From the NCBI GenBank assembly GCA_002841695.1, contig PHAN01000002.1, positions 1 through 64,000 on the forward strand: DNA of 64,000 nucleotides. Reading direction: 5' to 3'. Made by a program: the position numbers and the translations under genes. Shown one piece after another: positions 1 to 15,000 of this stretch. Within the stretch, counting starts at the first letter, position 1. Each line of letters starts with the position of its first letter. The notes beneath the pieces are model-generated. The model was not told the DNA's origin. It did not search any database and saw only the letters and a list, made by a program, of their open reading frames with translations. The DNA comes from Elusimicrobia bacterium HGW-Elusimicrobia-1 (GTDB lineage: Bacteria > Elusimicrobiota > Endomicrobiia > PHAN01).

Positions 1-3000
1 GTGCGCGCGCGGGACGGAGCGCAGAACGTGTCGGGCTATCCGTCGTATTATTCGGTTACCGTCGACACGACGCCGTCGCAGGTGGACAATCAACAGACCG
101 GCGACGACGAATGGCAAAGGGTGAGCGGCAAAACGTACAAGGTATTTTTTCAGGATTCCGGTTACGCCCAAAGCGAGCTTCACAGCATACAGTACGCCGT
201 ATCTACGACACCGATACTGGGAGCGCCACTTCGTATCGACTGGACAGACATAGAAATCCCGCCGATAGGCCAGCCCTCTTATCTGTCGGAGTGGCGTGTC
301 TCATTTACGCCCTTAATGGAGAACGTAACCAATTACGTCTCCGTGCGGGCGGTCGATCTTGCCGGTAATGCGACGACATACACGGACGCGTTTTATGTTA
401 AAAAGGATATAACATCGCCGGTTATAGACGACCAGCAATCCGGCGATTCTTCGTGGATAAAAGAATCCCGGGCGGCGGGATACTCCGTATATTTCCAGGA
501 CGACGGCGGATCCGCTCTGGCTTCGGCGCAGTACAGGCCGGCGCGCTATCTGGCCGGAGGCGCGACTTATTATCCCGCCGACTGGACGGATATATTTTCG
601 TCGTATCAGCAGAATTATTACGGATTAAACTGGGTCCCCGATTTCGGAACATTGACCGAGGGGGAGAATCACATACTCGTTCGCGTTTATGACGGCGCCG
701 GCAATGCGCAGAGTGTGACGCAGTATCCTCAGCCGTTTTACGTCCGCAAGGATACGACCCCGCCCGTCGCCCTTAATAATCAGTCGGGCGATAATACCTG
801 GCGCACATCCAACAGCGGATTCTATAACGTGGATTTCAGGGACGCCGCTTCCGGATCCGGCGTAATGAGATTCGACATCCGAGTGTCGACGACCGCCGGC
901 GGATTGCCGCCTTACGTTTCCGATTGGACCGCCGTTTTATCCACGTCGACGTATGAATACACTCAGGACTGGGCGCTGCCCGCTTCGGTGTGGAATCAGA
1001 TGAACTCCTCCTCGCGCCGCTATTACATATCCGCTCGCGCCGTTGATTTTGCCTATAACACGTCGACGGCGCTGACGGACGCTTTTTATGTTTTCAAAGA
1101 TACCGCGCCGCCCCGCGTTCTGAACAATCAAACGGGCGATGACGTGTGGCAGCGTTATGGCGGATCCGTTTATAATGTCGATTTTGAGGATAAGGAATCG
1201 CTTCTGCGAGGCGCTCAATATATCGTAAGGTCGGGTCCGTCTCCGTCGGATACCGCGTGGCCGCGCGGGTGGCTGAACATATTTACATCCACCGGAACTT
1301 CGGGATATTACAACGACTGGAGCGTGTCGTTCGCCGATTTATGGGAAGGGACGAACTATGTGTTCGTGCGCTCTTCCGACGGAGCGGGTCATTCTTTTGA
1401 GAGTTCGCAGCCGGTGTTCTACGTCAAAAAAGACGCCTCGGAGCCCTGGATTGAAAAGAGCCAGACGGGCGATTTGTCGTGGCGCTCGTCGAGCGGAACG
1501 CTTTACGGCGTGTTTTTCAACGATGCGGTGTCGGGTGTTACCACCGCGCAGTACCGGATTACCGATCCGTCCGGATCGACTATTTTTGACTGGACAAATA
1601 TTTTTTCCGGCACCGCATCTTATCAAAGCTACGCTTCTTCGTGGTCTGTTTCCTCGGCGGCTTTCGTCGTTCTCCCCGAAGGAACGACGAGCCACGTATT
1701 CGTAAGGTGTTACGACGCCGCGGGTTACGTAAAGACATTGAGCGAGGCGGCTTTCTTGATTCTCAAAGATACGACTCCTCCGTTTGCCGTCGTCAATAAC
1801 GACTACTACGAATACACCCATTCCGACTGGTTTGTCGACGCGGATTTGTTCGACGCAAAAACCCCGGGAAGGCAGCCGGGCGCATCGGGATTGTCCTCTG
1901 CCCGCTACGCGATATACACTTCGACGGGAATGACGGGAACAGAAAGGAAAGGATGGACGGGTATATCCGGTCTGACGGCGGGCGCGACATATTTTGACAC
2001 CCCGTGGAAAATCGATTTTACCGCTCTTCCCGTCGGAACGACTTGCTACGTGTCCGTGAATATCGCGGACCTGGCTCAAAATACGTCTACGCATATAGAC
2101 GCGTTCAGAGTGCTGCGCACAACCCCCACCGCGATGATAATTACCATAAACGAAACGGACACGTACGAATGGCACGGTTCTAGCGACGCTTTTCTGTCGA
2201 GATACTTCGACGTCGATTTCGCCGTTGGTCAGGATGCCTTTGTGTCGACGGCTGCGGTCGTGGTTTACGACGCGCCATACGGCGGCGGTAATCTTCTCGT
2301 GCCGGAAACAATCGTAATATCTACCGGCGATGTCGTGGAATACAACGATGACTGGCGCGTCATTCCCGCGACTTTCACGCCCGACTACGCCATTTGGGCG
2401 CAGTTAATCGAAGGTGTCAATTATGTCGCAATAAAGGCCTACGATTCCGAAGGCGCCACTTCAACACTCTACGACGTATTCGTTGTGCGCAAGGATACCA
2501 CCCAGCCGACGGTACCGCTGCTTTCCTCGCCGCTCGACGGCGGAGCCACCAATCAGAATTCGGTTGTGTTTTCGTGGCAGGCGTCGTCGGATTTGACGAG
2601 CGGCGTAACTTTTTATCAGTTCGAGGTCTCGGCAAGCGGTGATTTTTCACCGCCCGAAATATCCTCGCAGGTATATACGAATCTTGTCATAACCGCGCTT
2701 TCGGGCGAGACGACGCATTTCTGGCGGGTCCGCGCAGCCGACGCCGCCGGCAACTTTTCCGCGTGGTCGTCGGTATTTTCCGTCAGGAGAGACACGACGC
2801 CGCCGACTGCGCCGGTATTGCAGACGCCCGCGAATGTTTCGGCTGCCAATCAGAATACGGTGTCGTTCGGCTGGGTGTCGTCGGAAGATTCTTTCACCGG
2901 TGTCAGAAGATATGTCCTTGAAGTGTCCTCGTCGCAGAATTTCAGCCCGATAAATATTTCGTCGGTTACCTTATCGACGGCGGCCCCGCTTTTGCTTAAT

Positions 3001-6000
3001 CAGGCGACACACTACTGGCGGGTCGCCGCCGAGGATTGGGCCGGCAACCGCGCGACGAGCGCTTCTTACTTCAGTGTGCTTGTGGATACCACGCCGCCGT
3101 CGACGCCGGCTCTGTCGTCGCCGCTCGACGGTGAAACCACCGGACAGACGGCTATGTCTTTTTCGTGGGAGCCGTCCGATGATGGCGGTTCGCGCGGCGG
3201 CTCGGGCGTCGCGGCTTACGGGTTTTATCTTTCCACCTCGGCGGATTTTGCGATGACGGTTTCTTCGGAGCGCGTGACGTCGGCCGCCAACGCGATTGCC
3301 GTCGGCGAGGGAAAGTATTTCTGGAGAGTTCGCGCCGAGGATGCCGCGGGCAATTATTCCGGTTTCACGTCCGCCTATTCGCTTAATATCGACACCTCTC
3401 CGCCCGTAATCACGGTTAATCAGACCGGCGGCGGTCAGTGGATAAATAACACGGGCGCTCAATACGATGTCGATTTTTACGACGCCGTCGGAGGACTTGC
3501 CGCCGTGCAGTATGCGGTATACACGTCCAGTGAGCGCGCAGGCGGCACGCTTGTAAAGGATTGGACCGATATAACATCGCCCGCCGGCGCGGCGTACTTT
3601 ACAAACGACTGGCAGATAGATTTTAACGCGCTGCCGCAGGGCGCGACTTGCTTTGTGTCCGCCAGATCATGGGACACTCTTTTGCGGTATGCCACACACT
3701 ACAATGCGTTCACTGTTCTTAAAGACATAACGAACCCGTCGATATCCGACAATCAGCCGGGCGACGATTCGTGGAGAAAAACCGGCGCCGCCGTCTATTC
3801 CGTGGGATTTCAGGACGCTGGCGGAGCGGGACTCAGGGAATTTCAGATTAAGATAATGCGCGGCGCGCTTGGGTCGGGCGCTACTGTGCAGGACTGGACT
3901 TCATCGGGGACGTCCGTTGCGGGGACGACTTTCTATCACACGCCGTGGCCGTTATCCGCGGAGTCGTGGAACGCGCTGCCCGAAGGGCGCAACTATGTCT
4001 CCGCAAGAGTTTTCGACAATTCGTGGTCTCCGTCGCGGGGTTACAATTCCGACACACTCTCGGACGCTTTTTATGTCAGGAAGGACACCACGCCTCCCGT
4101 CGTCGTCAATAATCAAGCGGGAGACGATAATTGGCGAAACGCGAACAACGCTTTCTACAATGTCGATTTCCGCGACGCCGCGTCCGGTTCCGGCGTTCAA
4201 AGATTCGACGTAAGGACAGCCAGTTATCCGTCGGCCTCGGTGTTTCTTACCGATTGGATCGCGGTCATTTCCACGGCAACGCACGAGTACACGCCGAACT
4301 GGCAGTTGCCGTCCGCCGCGTGGACTTCCATAATATCGGGCTCGACGTCCTGCGTTTGGGTCAGAGTTGTCGACTTCGCCGATAATGAAACGCAGTCGGC
4401 CGATGTTTTTTACGTCCTGAAAGACACCGTCCCGCCGACCATAAATAATGCGCAATCCGGCGATGATGTATGGCGAAAAGACGGCGCTTCGGCGTATGCC
4501 GTAAGTTTTGAGGATACCGGCGGTTCCCGTCTCGGTAAATATCAAATCCGCGCGTCGAGCGTCGGTTATGCCGCGTCGCCCTATATATTCGACTGGACGG
4601 ACGGATCGACGGTGATTTCGGGAGCCACTTCATATGCGACTCCGTGGCAGTTGACGTCGCAGCAATGGACGATGCTTGCTTCCGGAACAAACTATATTTC
4701 AGTGCGCGTCGTCGACAAATCCTTTTCAACGACGACCGTCGATGCGGCGTTTTATATTTTGAAAGACACTCAGCCGCCGACGGCTTTCCTCGATGTCGCG
4801 GGTTTTTCGTCCTCGCTCGCCTTTGAAATACCCTACACAGTTTCCGACGGGGGATTCTCCGGAATAAGTCACGTCAAAATATATTACACTTCCCAGACGG
4901 AACCGCCCTACACTTACACGCTGTATGCTTCGACCACGGCGAATCCGGCGTGGTTTGAGGCGTCCGTCGAAGGAACTTACGGATTCAGGTTAGTGCCTTA
5001 TGATAACGCTCTTAACGCCGGAGCCGCCGACCCGCCGTCTTCGGCGACTGCGCCGGAGGCGACGGTTCTTGTGGACGCGACTCCGCCGTCGATAAATGAC
5101 CAGCAGGCGGGCGACGATTCATGGCGCGCCGCCGCCAAGCCCGACGGCTACGCGGTTTATTTCAATGACGCCGGTTCGGGACTGGACACCGCGCAGTACA
5201 TCGTGCGCGCCGGGCCGTCTCAGTATGACACCGTGGTCAAGGGGCATACCGACATATTCTCGGCGCTGGGGCAAAATTCATTCAACGATAAATGGCACCC
5301 GGATTTCGCCGCCCTTCAATCAAGCTGGAACTACGTATCGGTGCGCGCATGGGACGTGGCGGGAAAAACGTCTACCCTTGAAAACGTTTTTTACATCAAA
5401 AAGGATACTTCGTCTCCGGTGATTTCTTACAGTGATTACGCTTCCGGCGGCGACGAAATATGGCTTGCCGCCGCCCGCTCCGGCGGTTACAACGTGGATT
5501 TTTACGACGGACTGTCGATGATTTCCCGCGCCGATTACAGAATCGCGGCCTCCTCCGAGCCCTCGTCTCAGACAATATACGGGCCGCAAGCCATTGCCAC
5601 GGCTGTCTCTTCGCACGGCTACGTCGCCGACTGGACGGTCAATTTCGCGGCGTTGAGGGAAAACTCCACCAATTATGTCCACGTTATACTTACCGACATA
5701 GCGGGCAACTCCGCCACGCACTACGCTTTTTTCGTTCTTAAAGACACTACGCCGCCGACTATAACGAACCAGGAATCCGGCGGCGATTCCGTCTGGCGGC
5801 AGACCGGACGGAATTACAGCGTTTTTGCCGGCGACAGAATATCGGCGGGGCGCACCGATAAACTGAAATCGCTGGAATACACGGCGCGCACGGCGCCGGC
5901 TTTGGGAGGAACCGCCCTTGTGTCGTGGACCACGCCTCAGGCGTCGGCCGTCAACATCGGGGCCACGTATTACGCCTCGCCGTGGCCTGCCGCGTTTGAT

Positions 6001-9000
6001 TTGCTTCAAAACGGAACCAACTATATTTCCGTGCGCGCGGCGGATATGGCCGGCAACACAACCGCGTGGGTTGACGCCTTCCGCGTGCTTAAAGACACTC
6101 TGCCGCCGGTTATAGACGATAACCAGTCGGGCGATACCGCCTGGCGTAAGGCCAACAACGGGTCATACTCCGTTTCGTTCCGCGATGAACATTCCGGCGT
6201 AAAGTATTTCCGGACGTCCGTGCGCTCCGCTCCGTCGGGCGGAGGCGATTTGCTCGACGGGTGGCGCACGATTCTCGACAATATCAACGCCACTTACTAT
6301 ATGACGCCGTGGCAATTGAGCGCCGATGCCTTTCTGAATATGTCCGAGGGCGCCGGCAATTATGTTTCGGTCGCCTGTTACGACGCGCTCGGCAATTATT
6401 CGGTTTTGGAGGACGCGTTTTATGTCCGCAAGGATACCACCCCTCCCGTAATAACGGATAATGAGACCGATGACGAAACGTGGTATTCATCGTCGAGAAA
6501 TTACAGCGTGAGCTTCAGAGACGCGGTTTCTCTGCTGGATTCAGCCCAGTACTATGTTTCGACCGGGCCTGCCCGCACGGGCCAACTTGTAAAGGGCTGG
6601 ACCGCCATATTCTCCGGACTGAATCTTGATGAATACACATCCGCGCATCAGCCGGACTTCTCCGCGCTCTCTCAGGGATACAACTATGTTTCCGTTCGCG
6701 CGTTCGACGCGGCGGGAAACGTAACCTCTCTCGACGATGTTTATTTCGTCAAGAAGGACACTGTCCCTCCGTCGGTCATAACGGATATTTCGCAAGAGAC
6801 GGGCGCCGGCGAAGGCCGGATAAACCTTTCATGGACGTCGCCGCTCGATCCCGCGCCCGGCGGCGGAATTTCTTACTACACGGTAAAATACGCCACATTC
6901 CAGATCACTGAATCCGGCTTCGACGGAAATCCCGCCGTCGGGACGTTTCTGCAGAATTGGAGCCCCGCTTTCTCCGGCGGCACGGAATACAGGACTTTGA
7001 CGGGATTAAGCCAGGGACGTTACTACTATACCGCCGTAAAGAGTGTCGACGCGGTCGGCAATATTTCGCCCGCCGCCTTTTCGCCGCAGCAAACAATGGC
7101 CGCTGCGGATTCCTTGTCGCCTTACGCAGTGACCACGCTCGCCGCATCCGCGGGCGATTACGCCGGGCAGATACGACTCTCGTGGCTTGCGCCCGGCGAT
7201 AACGGTCTCGACGGTAATTTGGCCGGAACCTATGTCGAGGGCGACGCTTATTCCGGATGGTACAGAATCCGCCGCTGGGAAAATACAAATCCCGTGTCAA
7301 ATTTCGATACGGGCGGATATACCCAAATCGACAATCCGTTTGCGCCCGGAGTTGCCGGAAGCCGCGAGAACTACCTCGTCGAGGGTCTGAATCAGGGATC
7401 GACTTATTATTTTATGGCGCGCGCCGTCGATAAAGCCGGTAATTTTTCCACTTCAAACGCGGCATCATCCTTGCCCGCTCCGCCGGGCGCGGCTGCGGGC
7501 CATATGTTATGGGGATCGGGAGCGCTAAGCACTCCGAAAGTCAGCCGGTGGACACCTCCCGATTGGAGCGTTTCGGCCAACGCCGCCTCGGCCGCTTCGA
7601 CGGTAAGGTGGACGCGAGTCGCGGCGTGTCCTGTTCTCAGAAATGAGAAAATAGTCGGTGTCCTGGCGGGTAACGCCGCCGCGGGAAGCGGAAAAATTTA
7701 TTTGCAGAGGTTCGACGGCTCGTCGTGGACGGACATGCTCGGCCAGGTTAACTCCACGCTTATCGACGACAGATACAGAGCGTTCGACGTGGCTTATGAG
7801 CGGAACTCCGGACGGGCGCTGGTGACTTATTACAACGGAACTACCGGCGCCGTCGGTTATCGCGTATGGTCTTCCACGGCCGCCGACTGGGTAGTCGGAA
7901 AGGCCGCGCCTGTTTCATATGCGATGAGCGGAATGAGCGGCGCCGTGCAGTGGCTGCGTCTTGCGTCCCGTCCTTCGTCCAATCAGATAATTATGGCTGC
8001 GCTTGATTCCAATTCTTATATCTTCAGCGCCGTATGGGACGGCGCGAGCAATAAGTTTCTGTCGGTATCCACTATGGTGCATACGACGGCCGCGGAATCG
8101 AATATTTACGAAAGTTTCGACGTTGCGTGGGAAAGAAACTCCGGCCGCGCCATGGTTATGTGGGGGCAGCCGACCAGCACAATACGCTATTCGCTCTGGT
8201 CGTCGACGGCGTCCGTATGGGCCACGGTTTCCGCGGGCGGTCCCGCTTTCGGCGACGATATATACTGGGTTAAACTCGCCGCCGACCCGACGTCCGACCG
8301 GCTTGCGGTCACGGCGGTGGGAAGAACGCCGCCCCCCAGAAATCCTTCGTGGAACGTAAGCATTTGGGACGGCTCGTCGGCGTGGTCGGCGCCGCCGGCC
8401 AAAGATGCAGCCATTGAAACCAACGCCTCCCGCGCTGCGGACATCGCTTGGGAAAAAGATTCGGGACGTTGTGTTTCCGTCGCGGGAGACCTTAACTCGC
8501 GCGAGATTTCTTATCTGTTCTGGTCGCCGTCCGACGGGTGGCACGACCCCGTCTCGCAGACGGGAGCCCTCACGCCCAACACCGCGCCCAAGACGTCCGC
8601 CGGAACAATGAATCTTTCCGGAGACATCAACACCATAGGACTGCTCGGCGACCCGAATCAGAATAAAATTATGTGCTATGTTCTCGACCAGTCGGGAGCG
8701 TTGAGCGTGGTTAATTGGACGGGCTCGGCGTGGGCGGGGAAATCCGTAAGAGACACGGCCGTTTCCGACGGTACGCGCGAACCGTCACATATGGCGCTCG
8801 ACCGTCACGACATAGTGCCGCCGACAATGGCGAACAATCAGACGGGCGACGACGTATGGCGCAAGGCAAACGACGGCGCATATTCCGTTACTTTCAACGA
8901 TTCCGGCGGTTCAAATCTTTCAAAATTCCAGGTTAAAGCCACCACCGGTACGGCACAATCGTCGCAGATGATTCTGGATTGGACCGACAATATGACCTTC

Positions 9001-12000
9001 GCCGCTGCGCTTGATTCCTACGCGACTCCGTGGCAATTATCTTCGAGTGTGTGGAACGGTATCAGGGATGGAACCAATAGAATTCACGTTAAAGTATTCG
9101 ACGGCGCCGGCGGTTCCGCCGTCGGCGAAAATCTTTTCTATATTAAAAAGGACACGACCGCGCCCACCGCGCCGTCTTTGTCATACCCGCTGACCGGCGC
9201 GGCAACCAACCAGACGCCGCTCTCATTCGGCTGGAACGCGTCGAGCGATTCGGCGTCGGGCGTCGCCGGCTATGAGTTTTACGTTTCGACCGCGTCCAAC
9301 TTTTCGGTGTTTACGTCGTCGGAGTTCGCCGCGGGGCAGTCGGTCTCGCGCCCGCTCGCGTCCGCGTTGTATTACTGGAGAGTCCGCGCTCGGGACGCGG
9401 CGGGAAACGTGTCGGTTTATTCTTCGAGTTATTCCGTCGTTATGGATACCGCAGTTCCTTCGCGCATATCAAACGTCGACGGAGATTACGTCTGGAAAAA
9501 ATCATCGGGGACAGCTTACGACGTAAGATTTTACGACGCCCTCGCCGGTCTGACGAGCGCTTATTACAGGGTCTGGAATTCCACCGGACAAAGCGGAACC
9601 ATGATTTTCAACTGGACGCCGATAAACTCGCTTCCGATCGGCGCGACATATTACGAACAACCCTGGCCTCTGACGGCCCAGAGATGGGGCTTGCTCCCGA
9701 ACGGCACGAACTATGTTTCGTTGAGGGTGTTCGATTCTGCGGCGAACTTCGCGGATTTTACCGACGAGTTCTTTATCCGCAAGGACGTCCTTGCTCCTTC
9801 GGCGCCCTCGCTTTCGTCTCCCGCTGACGGGAGCACGGGAAACAATACACAGGTCGCTTTCGACTGGTCACAGGCGACAGACGCGCATTCGGGAGTCGCC
9901 GGTTACGAATTCTACGTATCGACGGATTCCGCGTTTGCTGTGTTTGCGTCTTCGGAGTACGCATCGGCGCCTCCGGTCGAACGCAATCTTGGTTCCGGCG
10001 GCTATTACTGGCGCGTCCGCGCCGTCGACGGAGCGGGCAATTATTCAGCGTATTCGTCAAGCTTTACCCTGACGATTTCGACGTCGCCGCCTACGCCGCC
10101 CGTGCCGCTGAGTCCCGCCGACGGCCTGGCGTCCTCAAATCCGCTCCCGGTATTCGACTGGAGCGATTCCTCGTCGGAAAGCGCGGCTATCGCGTCCTAC
10201 GAATTACACATCTCTACCGACATATTTTTCACGGTTAACGAGCTTTCGGCGCAGAGCGCCACGTCGTATTATGAAACCGTCGACCCGCTGGATTCGGGAC
10301 GCTACTACTGGCGCGCCCGCGCCGTCGACGGAGCGGACAACTACTCGGAATGGTCGTCTACGCGGAGCATTGTTATCGACACGATATCGCCCTCGATAGA
10401 CAACAAAGAGGCCGGCGGCGATTCGGTATGGCGAAACGACATAAAGTCCGGCGGGTACGACGCCGATTTCGCCGACGGCGGACTGTCCGGTCTCAATGAT
10501 GTCGTCTATAAGGTGCACGCTTCTCCGTCGGAAGGCGGAGCCGTCGTAGTGTCGTGGGAAACGATAAGAAGCACTTATTCGCCATACGCGGCGGCATTCA
10601 CGCCTCCGTGGACGGCCTCTTCGATGGAAAATAACATCGGAGTCGATTTCGCCGTTTTGCCGAACGGGACTAATTACATATCTTTGAGGGCATCCGACCT
10701 CGCCGGCAATGTGACGACTTGGATAGACGCTTTCAGAATAATGAAAGACGTGATTCATCCCACCGTTACAAATCTGATTCAGGGCGGCGATTTTACCTGG
10801 CGCAATTCGTCGGGCACGACCTATGGCGTGCAGTTCAATGATTCCGGCGGCTCGAATCTTTTGAAGTTTCAGGTCCGGCTTTCCACCTCGCCGGAACCGA
10901 ATGCGGCGACTCTGCTGGATTGGACGGATCGCGTCGCGTCCATAAACGCGGCGGCGTATACGTCGCCGTGGCCGCTGACGGCTTCGCAGTTCGCGCTGCT
11001 GCCCGACGGAGCCACTTCCTACGTTTCGGTTCGCGCGCACGATTTGGCGGGCAATACCACAACGTGGTTCGCCGCATTTGCGGTTCTCAAAGACACCACG
11101 CTTCCGCACTGTGTAATAAACGAGCCGCCCGACCGAGGATGGCTGGTTTCAAACCCCGGAGCGATATGGGACGTGGACTTTTTCGACACTCCGGCTGCCG
11201 GCCGATTGCCCGGGTCGTCGGGGCTGAATAATATTTTGTACCGCGCGATAAGTTCCACGGGAGGCACGGTTATCGATTGGAGCGCGACGGCTACGTCGGT
11301 CGGCACGACATATTACGTCACGAACTTTGCGGTGGACTTCGCGAAACTTCCGGGGGGAATAAGCCGCGTCGACGTGAGGGCGGTCGACCTTGCCGGCAAC
11401 GTCACGACTTACGTCGGAGCGTTTAATGTCAAAAAAGATACCGCCGCGCCGGTAATCGAAGTGGCCTTCGACACCGCGACGGTGACATGGATAAATACGT
11501 CGCGGAATTATAACGTAAATTTTTACGCGACGGGCGTCACCAATCTTGAGGCGGTTCAGTATACCGTCCGCGACGCTCCGTCGGGCGGCGGAAATTCGCG
11601 GGTTGATTGGACGAATATAGTCGCTCCGCCGGTGGGCGCGCCGTCGTACACCGCCGACTGGCAGGCGGCTTTTGCCGCTCTTCTTGAGGGCGGCACTAAT
11701 TATGTGTCGGTAAGATGCTGGAACGCCGCGGGTTCGACGGTGACACTGACGGACGCTTTCAGAATATTCAAGGACGTCTCCGTACCGTCGATAGTCGACC
11801 GCGTCTCCGGCGACGACACTGTATGGCGAAGCACGCCGACGGCTCAGTATGACGTGGACTTCTACGACACGCCGTCGTCCGGCTCCGGCCTCGACAGATT
11901 CCTGCTGAAGGCCGCCACGGGACAGTCGCAAAGCGGGGAAATCGTGCGCGACTGGCAGGACGAGAAAATTCTTTCAGGGGCGACTTTTTACACCGCCAAC

Positions 12001-15000
12001 TGGCCGCTTTCATGGGGCACTTGGAATTCTTTAAGGCAGGGAGCCAATTATATTTCCGCAAGGGTTCTCGACGGAGCGGGCAACGAAAGCGAACTCTCGG
12101 ACATATTTTATGTCAGAAAAGACACGACCGCGCCGACGATAAACGACCAGCAGACGGGCGACACCGCGTGGCGCAAAACCAACTCCACCGCCGCCTACAA
12201 AGTATATTTTGCGGACAGCGGCGGCTCCAAGCTTTCCCGTTTTGAAGTCGCGGCGGCGACATCCGGCGTTTGGGGCGCGTCGGCTCTTCTTGCCGGATGG
12301 ACGACGGCGCAGTCGTCAATAAATGCGGATGTTTATTCTTCGAGCTGGGCATTGCCTTCTTCCGTCTGGACCGCGCTCGAATCCCGCGCCACGAATTATA
12401 TTTTCGTAAGAGCGTTCGATAACGCCTTGCCCGCCAATTCCACCTCGTCGGCGAGTTCGGTTTTCTATGTGCTCAAAGATACCGTTGCGCCGCGAATCAT
12501 CGACAACGAGAACGTATCGCGCGGATGGATGAAAACCGATCCCGGAGCCGTTTGGAATGCAGCTTTTGAAGACGTCTTCGCGCATAATTCGGGGCTTGAT
12601 ACGGCTCAGTGGTCGGCTCGCGCCGCGCCCGACGGCGGCGGTTCTCTTGTCGTCGGATGGACGGATATATTCTCTTCGCTCGGGCAGTCGTCGTATTCGG
12701 ACGCGGTAAACGCGGGCTTTAATATGCTCGGCGCGGGCACAAACTATATCACCCTGAGAGTTTGGGACGTGGCCGGCTCCACGACTTCTCTGGCCGACGC
12801 GTTCATCGTGCTCAAAGACACCTTCGGCCCGTCGATAACCGACACTCAGGCCGGTTACGACACATGGCTTGCCGCCGACCCGGGCGCCATATGGACCGCG
12901 GCTTTTTACGACGGACTATCGGGGCTCTCATCGGCATATTACTTCGTCAACTCGGCGGCAGGTTTCGGCGGGGAACAAGTGGCCGGGCCTTCGACGCTGT
13001 TTGAAGGCGTCGCCTCGCCGTCGCACGATGAAACGTTTGCTTTTGCGGCGGGCGATTTTGAACTGCTGGGCGAAGGGACATCGTATGTGACGGTGACGGC
13101 TTACGACGCGTTGGGCAACCGGACGACGTTTTACGATTTGTTCTACGTGCGCAAAGACGTGACTCCGCCGGTATGCGCGGACGAACAACCCGACGTGACG
13201 GCCCACTCGCAGAATGATGTGGCCGCCGTCGCGGTGAAATTCTACGACAACGGCGGTTCGGGTCTCGACCGCGTTCAGTACCGCGCCGCGCCGTCGGCGG
13301 GAAATCCCGCCGAGTACATAATCAACTGGACGGACATCGCGCTTCCGTCCGGGGCCACACATTACACGGAGGCGTGGTCTCTTCCGTTTGCGCAGCTGCC
13401 GAACCAGGCCACAAGCTACATCTCCGCGAGGGCTTACGACCTTGCCGGCCTCTCCACCGTTTACGTCGACGTCATGAGTGTCTATAAAAACGCTACCGGC
13501 CCGGGCATCACGGATAATCAGCCCGGCGACGATAACTGGCGCAATACCCTCTCGGGCGTATACTTCAATGTCGACTTCCAGTCGAATTCCGGTCTTCATC
13601 TCGACAAGTTTGAAATATCCGTCACCAGTTCCTCCGACGGAGGAGGCGTGCAGATAACCACGTGGTCGGTCATCGCGGCGAATATCGGCGCTGTCGGTTA
13701 CACTCAAAACTGGCAGATTCAGCCGGATTCGTATTTCTTCAACCGGTGGCCGCAGGGGCTATCCTACGCGCACGTGAGGGTGACCGATCTGGTGCCGACA
13801 TCCGCGGTTTTGTACAACGCTTTTTATGTCAGGAAAGACACGGCTCCTCCGTCGATAGTTTCCGCGCAGGAAGGCGACGCCGTATGGCGGGCGTCGTCGG
13901 GCACGCTGTACAATGTGGCGTTTTACGACTACGGTGTCGGACTTTCGTCGGCGCAGTATCTGGTGAGCCGTTCTTCGACCGATGTTTTGGGAACGGCTCT
14001 TAGCGGGTGGACGACAGTATTCGCGTTGAGCGTGCCGTCGACGGGCGGGCAGGCCGCCTACGTCACTCCGTGGGCGCCGGCGTTCTCGTTTCTGGCGGAG
14101 GCGGTCACGAACTATGTTTCCGTGCGCGCGTTCGACGGATTCGGCCACGCCTCATCGAGCTGGGCGGTGTTCTACGTTCTTAAAGATACGACGCCTCCGA
14201 GCGTTCCATCCGCGAGTATTCCGGAAGACGCGTCGCTCATTTCGTCCGCCGACGTTACATTTGAATGGGGCGTCTCGTCGGACTCGGCCTCGGGCGTGGC
14301 GGGATATGATTTTGAGGTCTCGACTTCCGCCGATTTCGGCGTACTCTCGTCCGCGTTTTATACAACGGAAACATCCACGCAGATTGCGCATAATTCGGGC
14401 GGATACCGATGGAGAATCCGCTCCGTCGACGTCGCCGGCAATCGCTCGGCATATTCGGCGTCGAGAGAGTTTCTGGTCGATACATCGTCCCCGTCCGTAG
14501 AAAATCTTGAGGCCGGCGGTTACGGAGTGTGGCTGTCGTCGAATCCGGGCGCGATATGGCGCGTATTTTTCTTGGATATCGGCATCGGGCTTACCACCGC
14601 GGAATACAGAATATGTTCCGCCGGAGGCAACGCGGACGAGGATGAATTGACTCCGTGGAGGGCTATATACGCGGGGACGCCTCTGAGTGTCTACGATTCG
14701 TCGTGGGCGATAAGCGGCGACGACTGGGCGAATATTCCTGCGGGAACGGCTTACGTGTCGGTTCGCGTATACGACGCGGTGGGGCTGTCGTTTATACTTG
14801 CGGACGCTTTCTTCGTAAAGAAGGACACCTCTCCTCCGTCGATATCCGGAGCCGATGCAATGCAAGGCACGGACAACGTCTGGCGTTCGGCGGCAAAATC
14901 CGGCGGCTACGACGTTAAATTCAACGATGGACATTCTCTGCTCAAAGACGCATGGTATGCGGTGTCTACGAACACGGCCGCTTCAGGGCCGCTTGCGGGC

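Noticed and set aside
1-60. GTG at position 1 as a true start of the giant protein
   Set aside because: The first residues are the end of an FN3-like module (VRARDGAQN), so this is internal sequence cut by the window edge.
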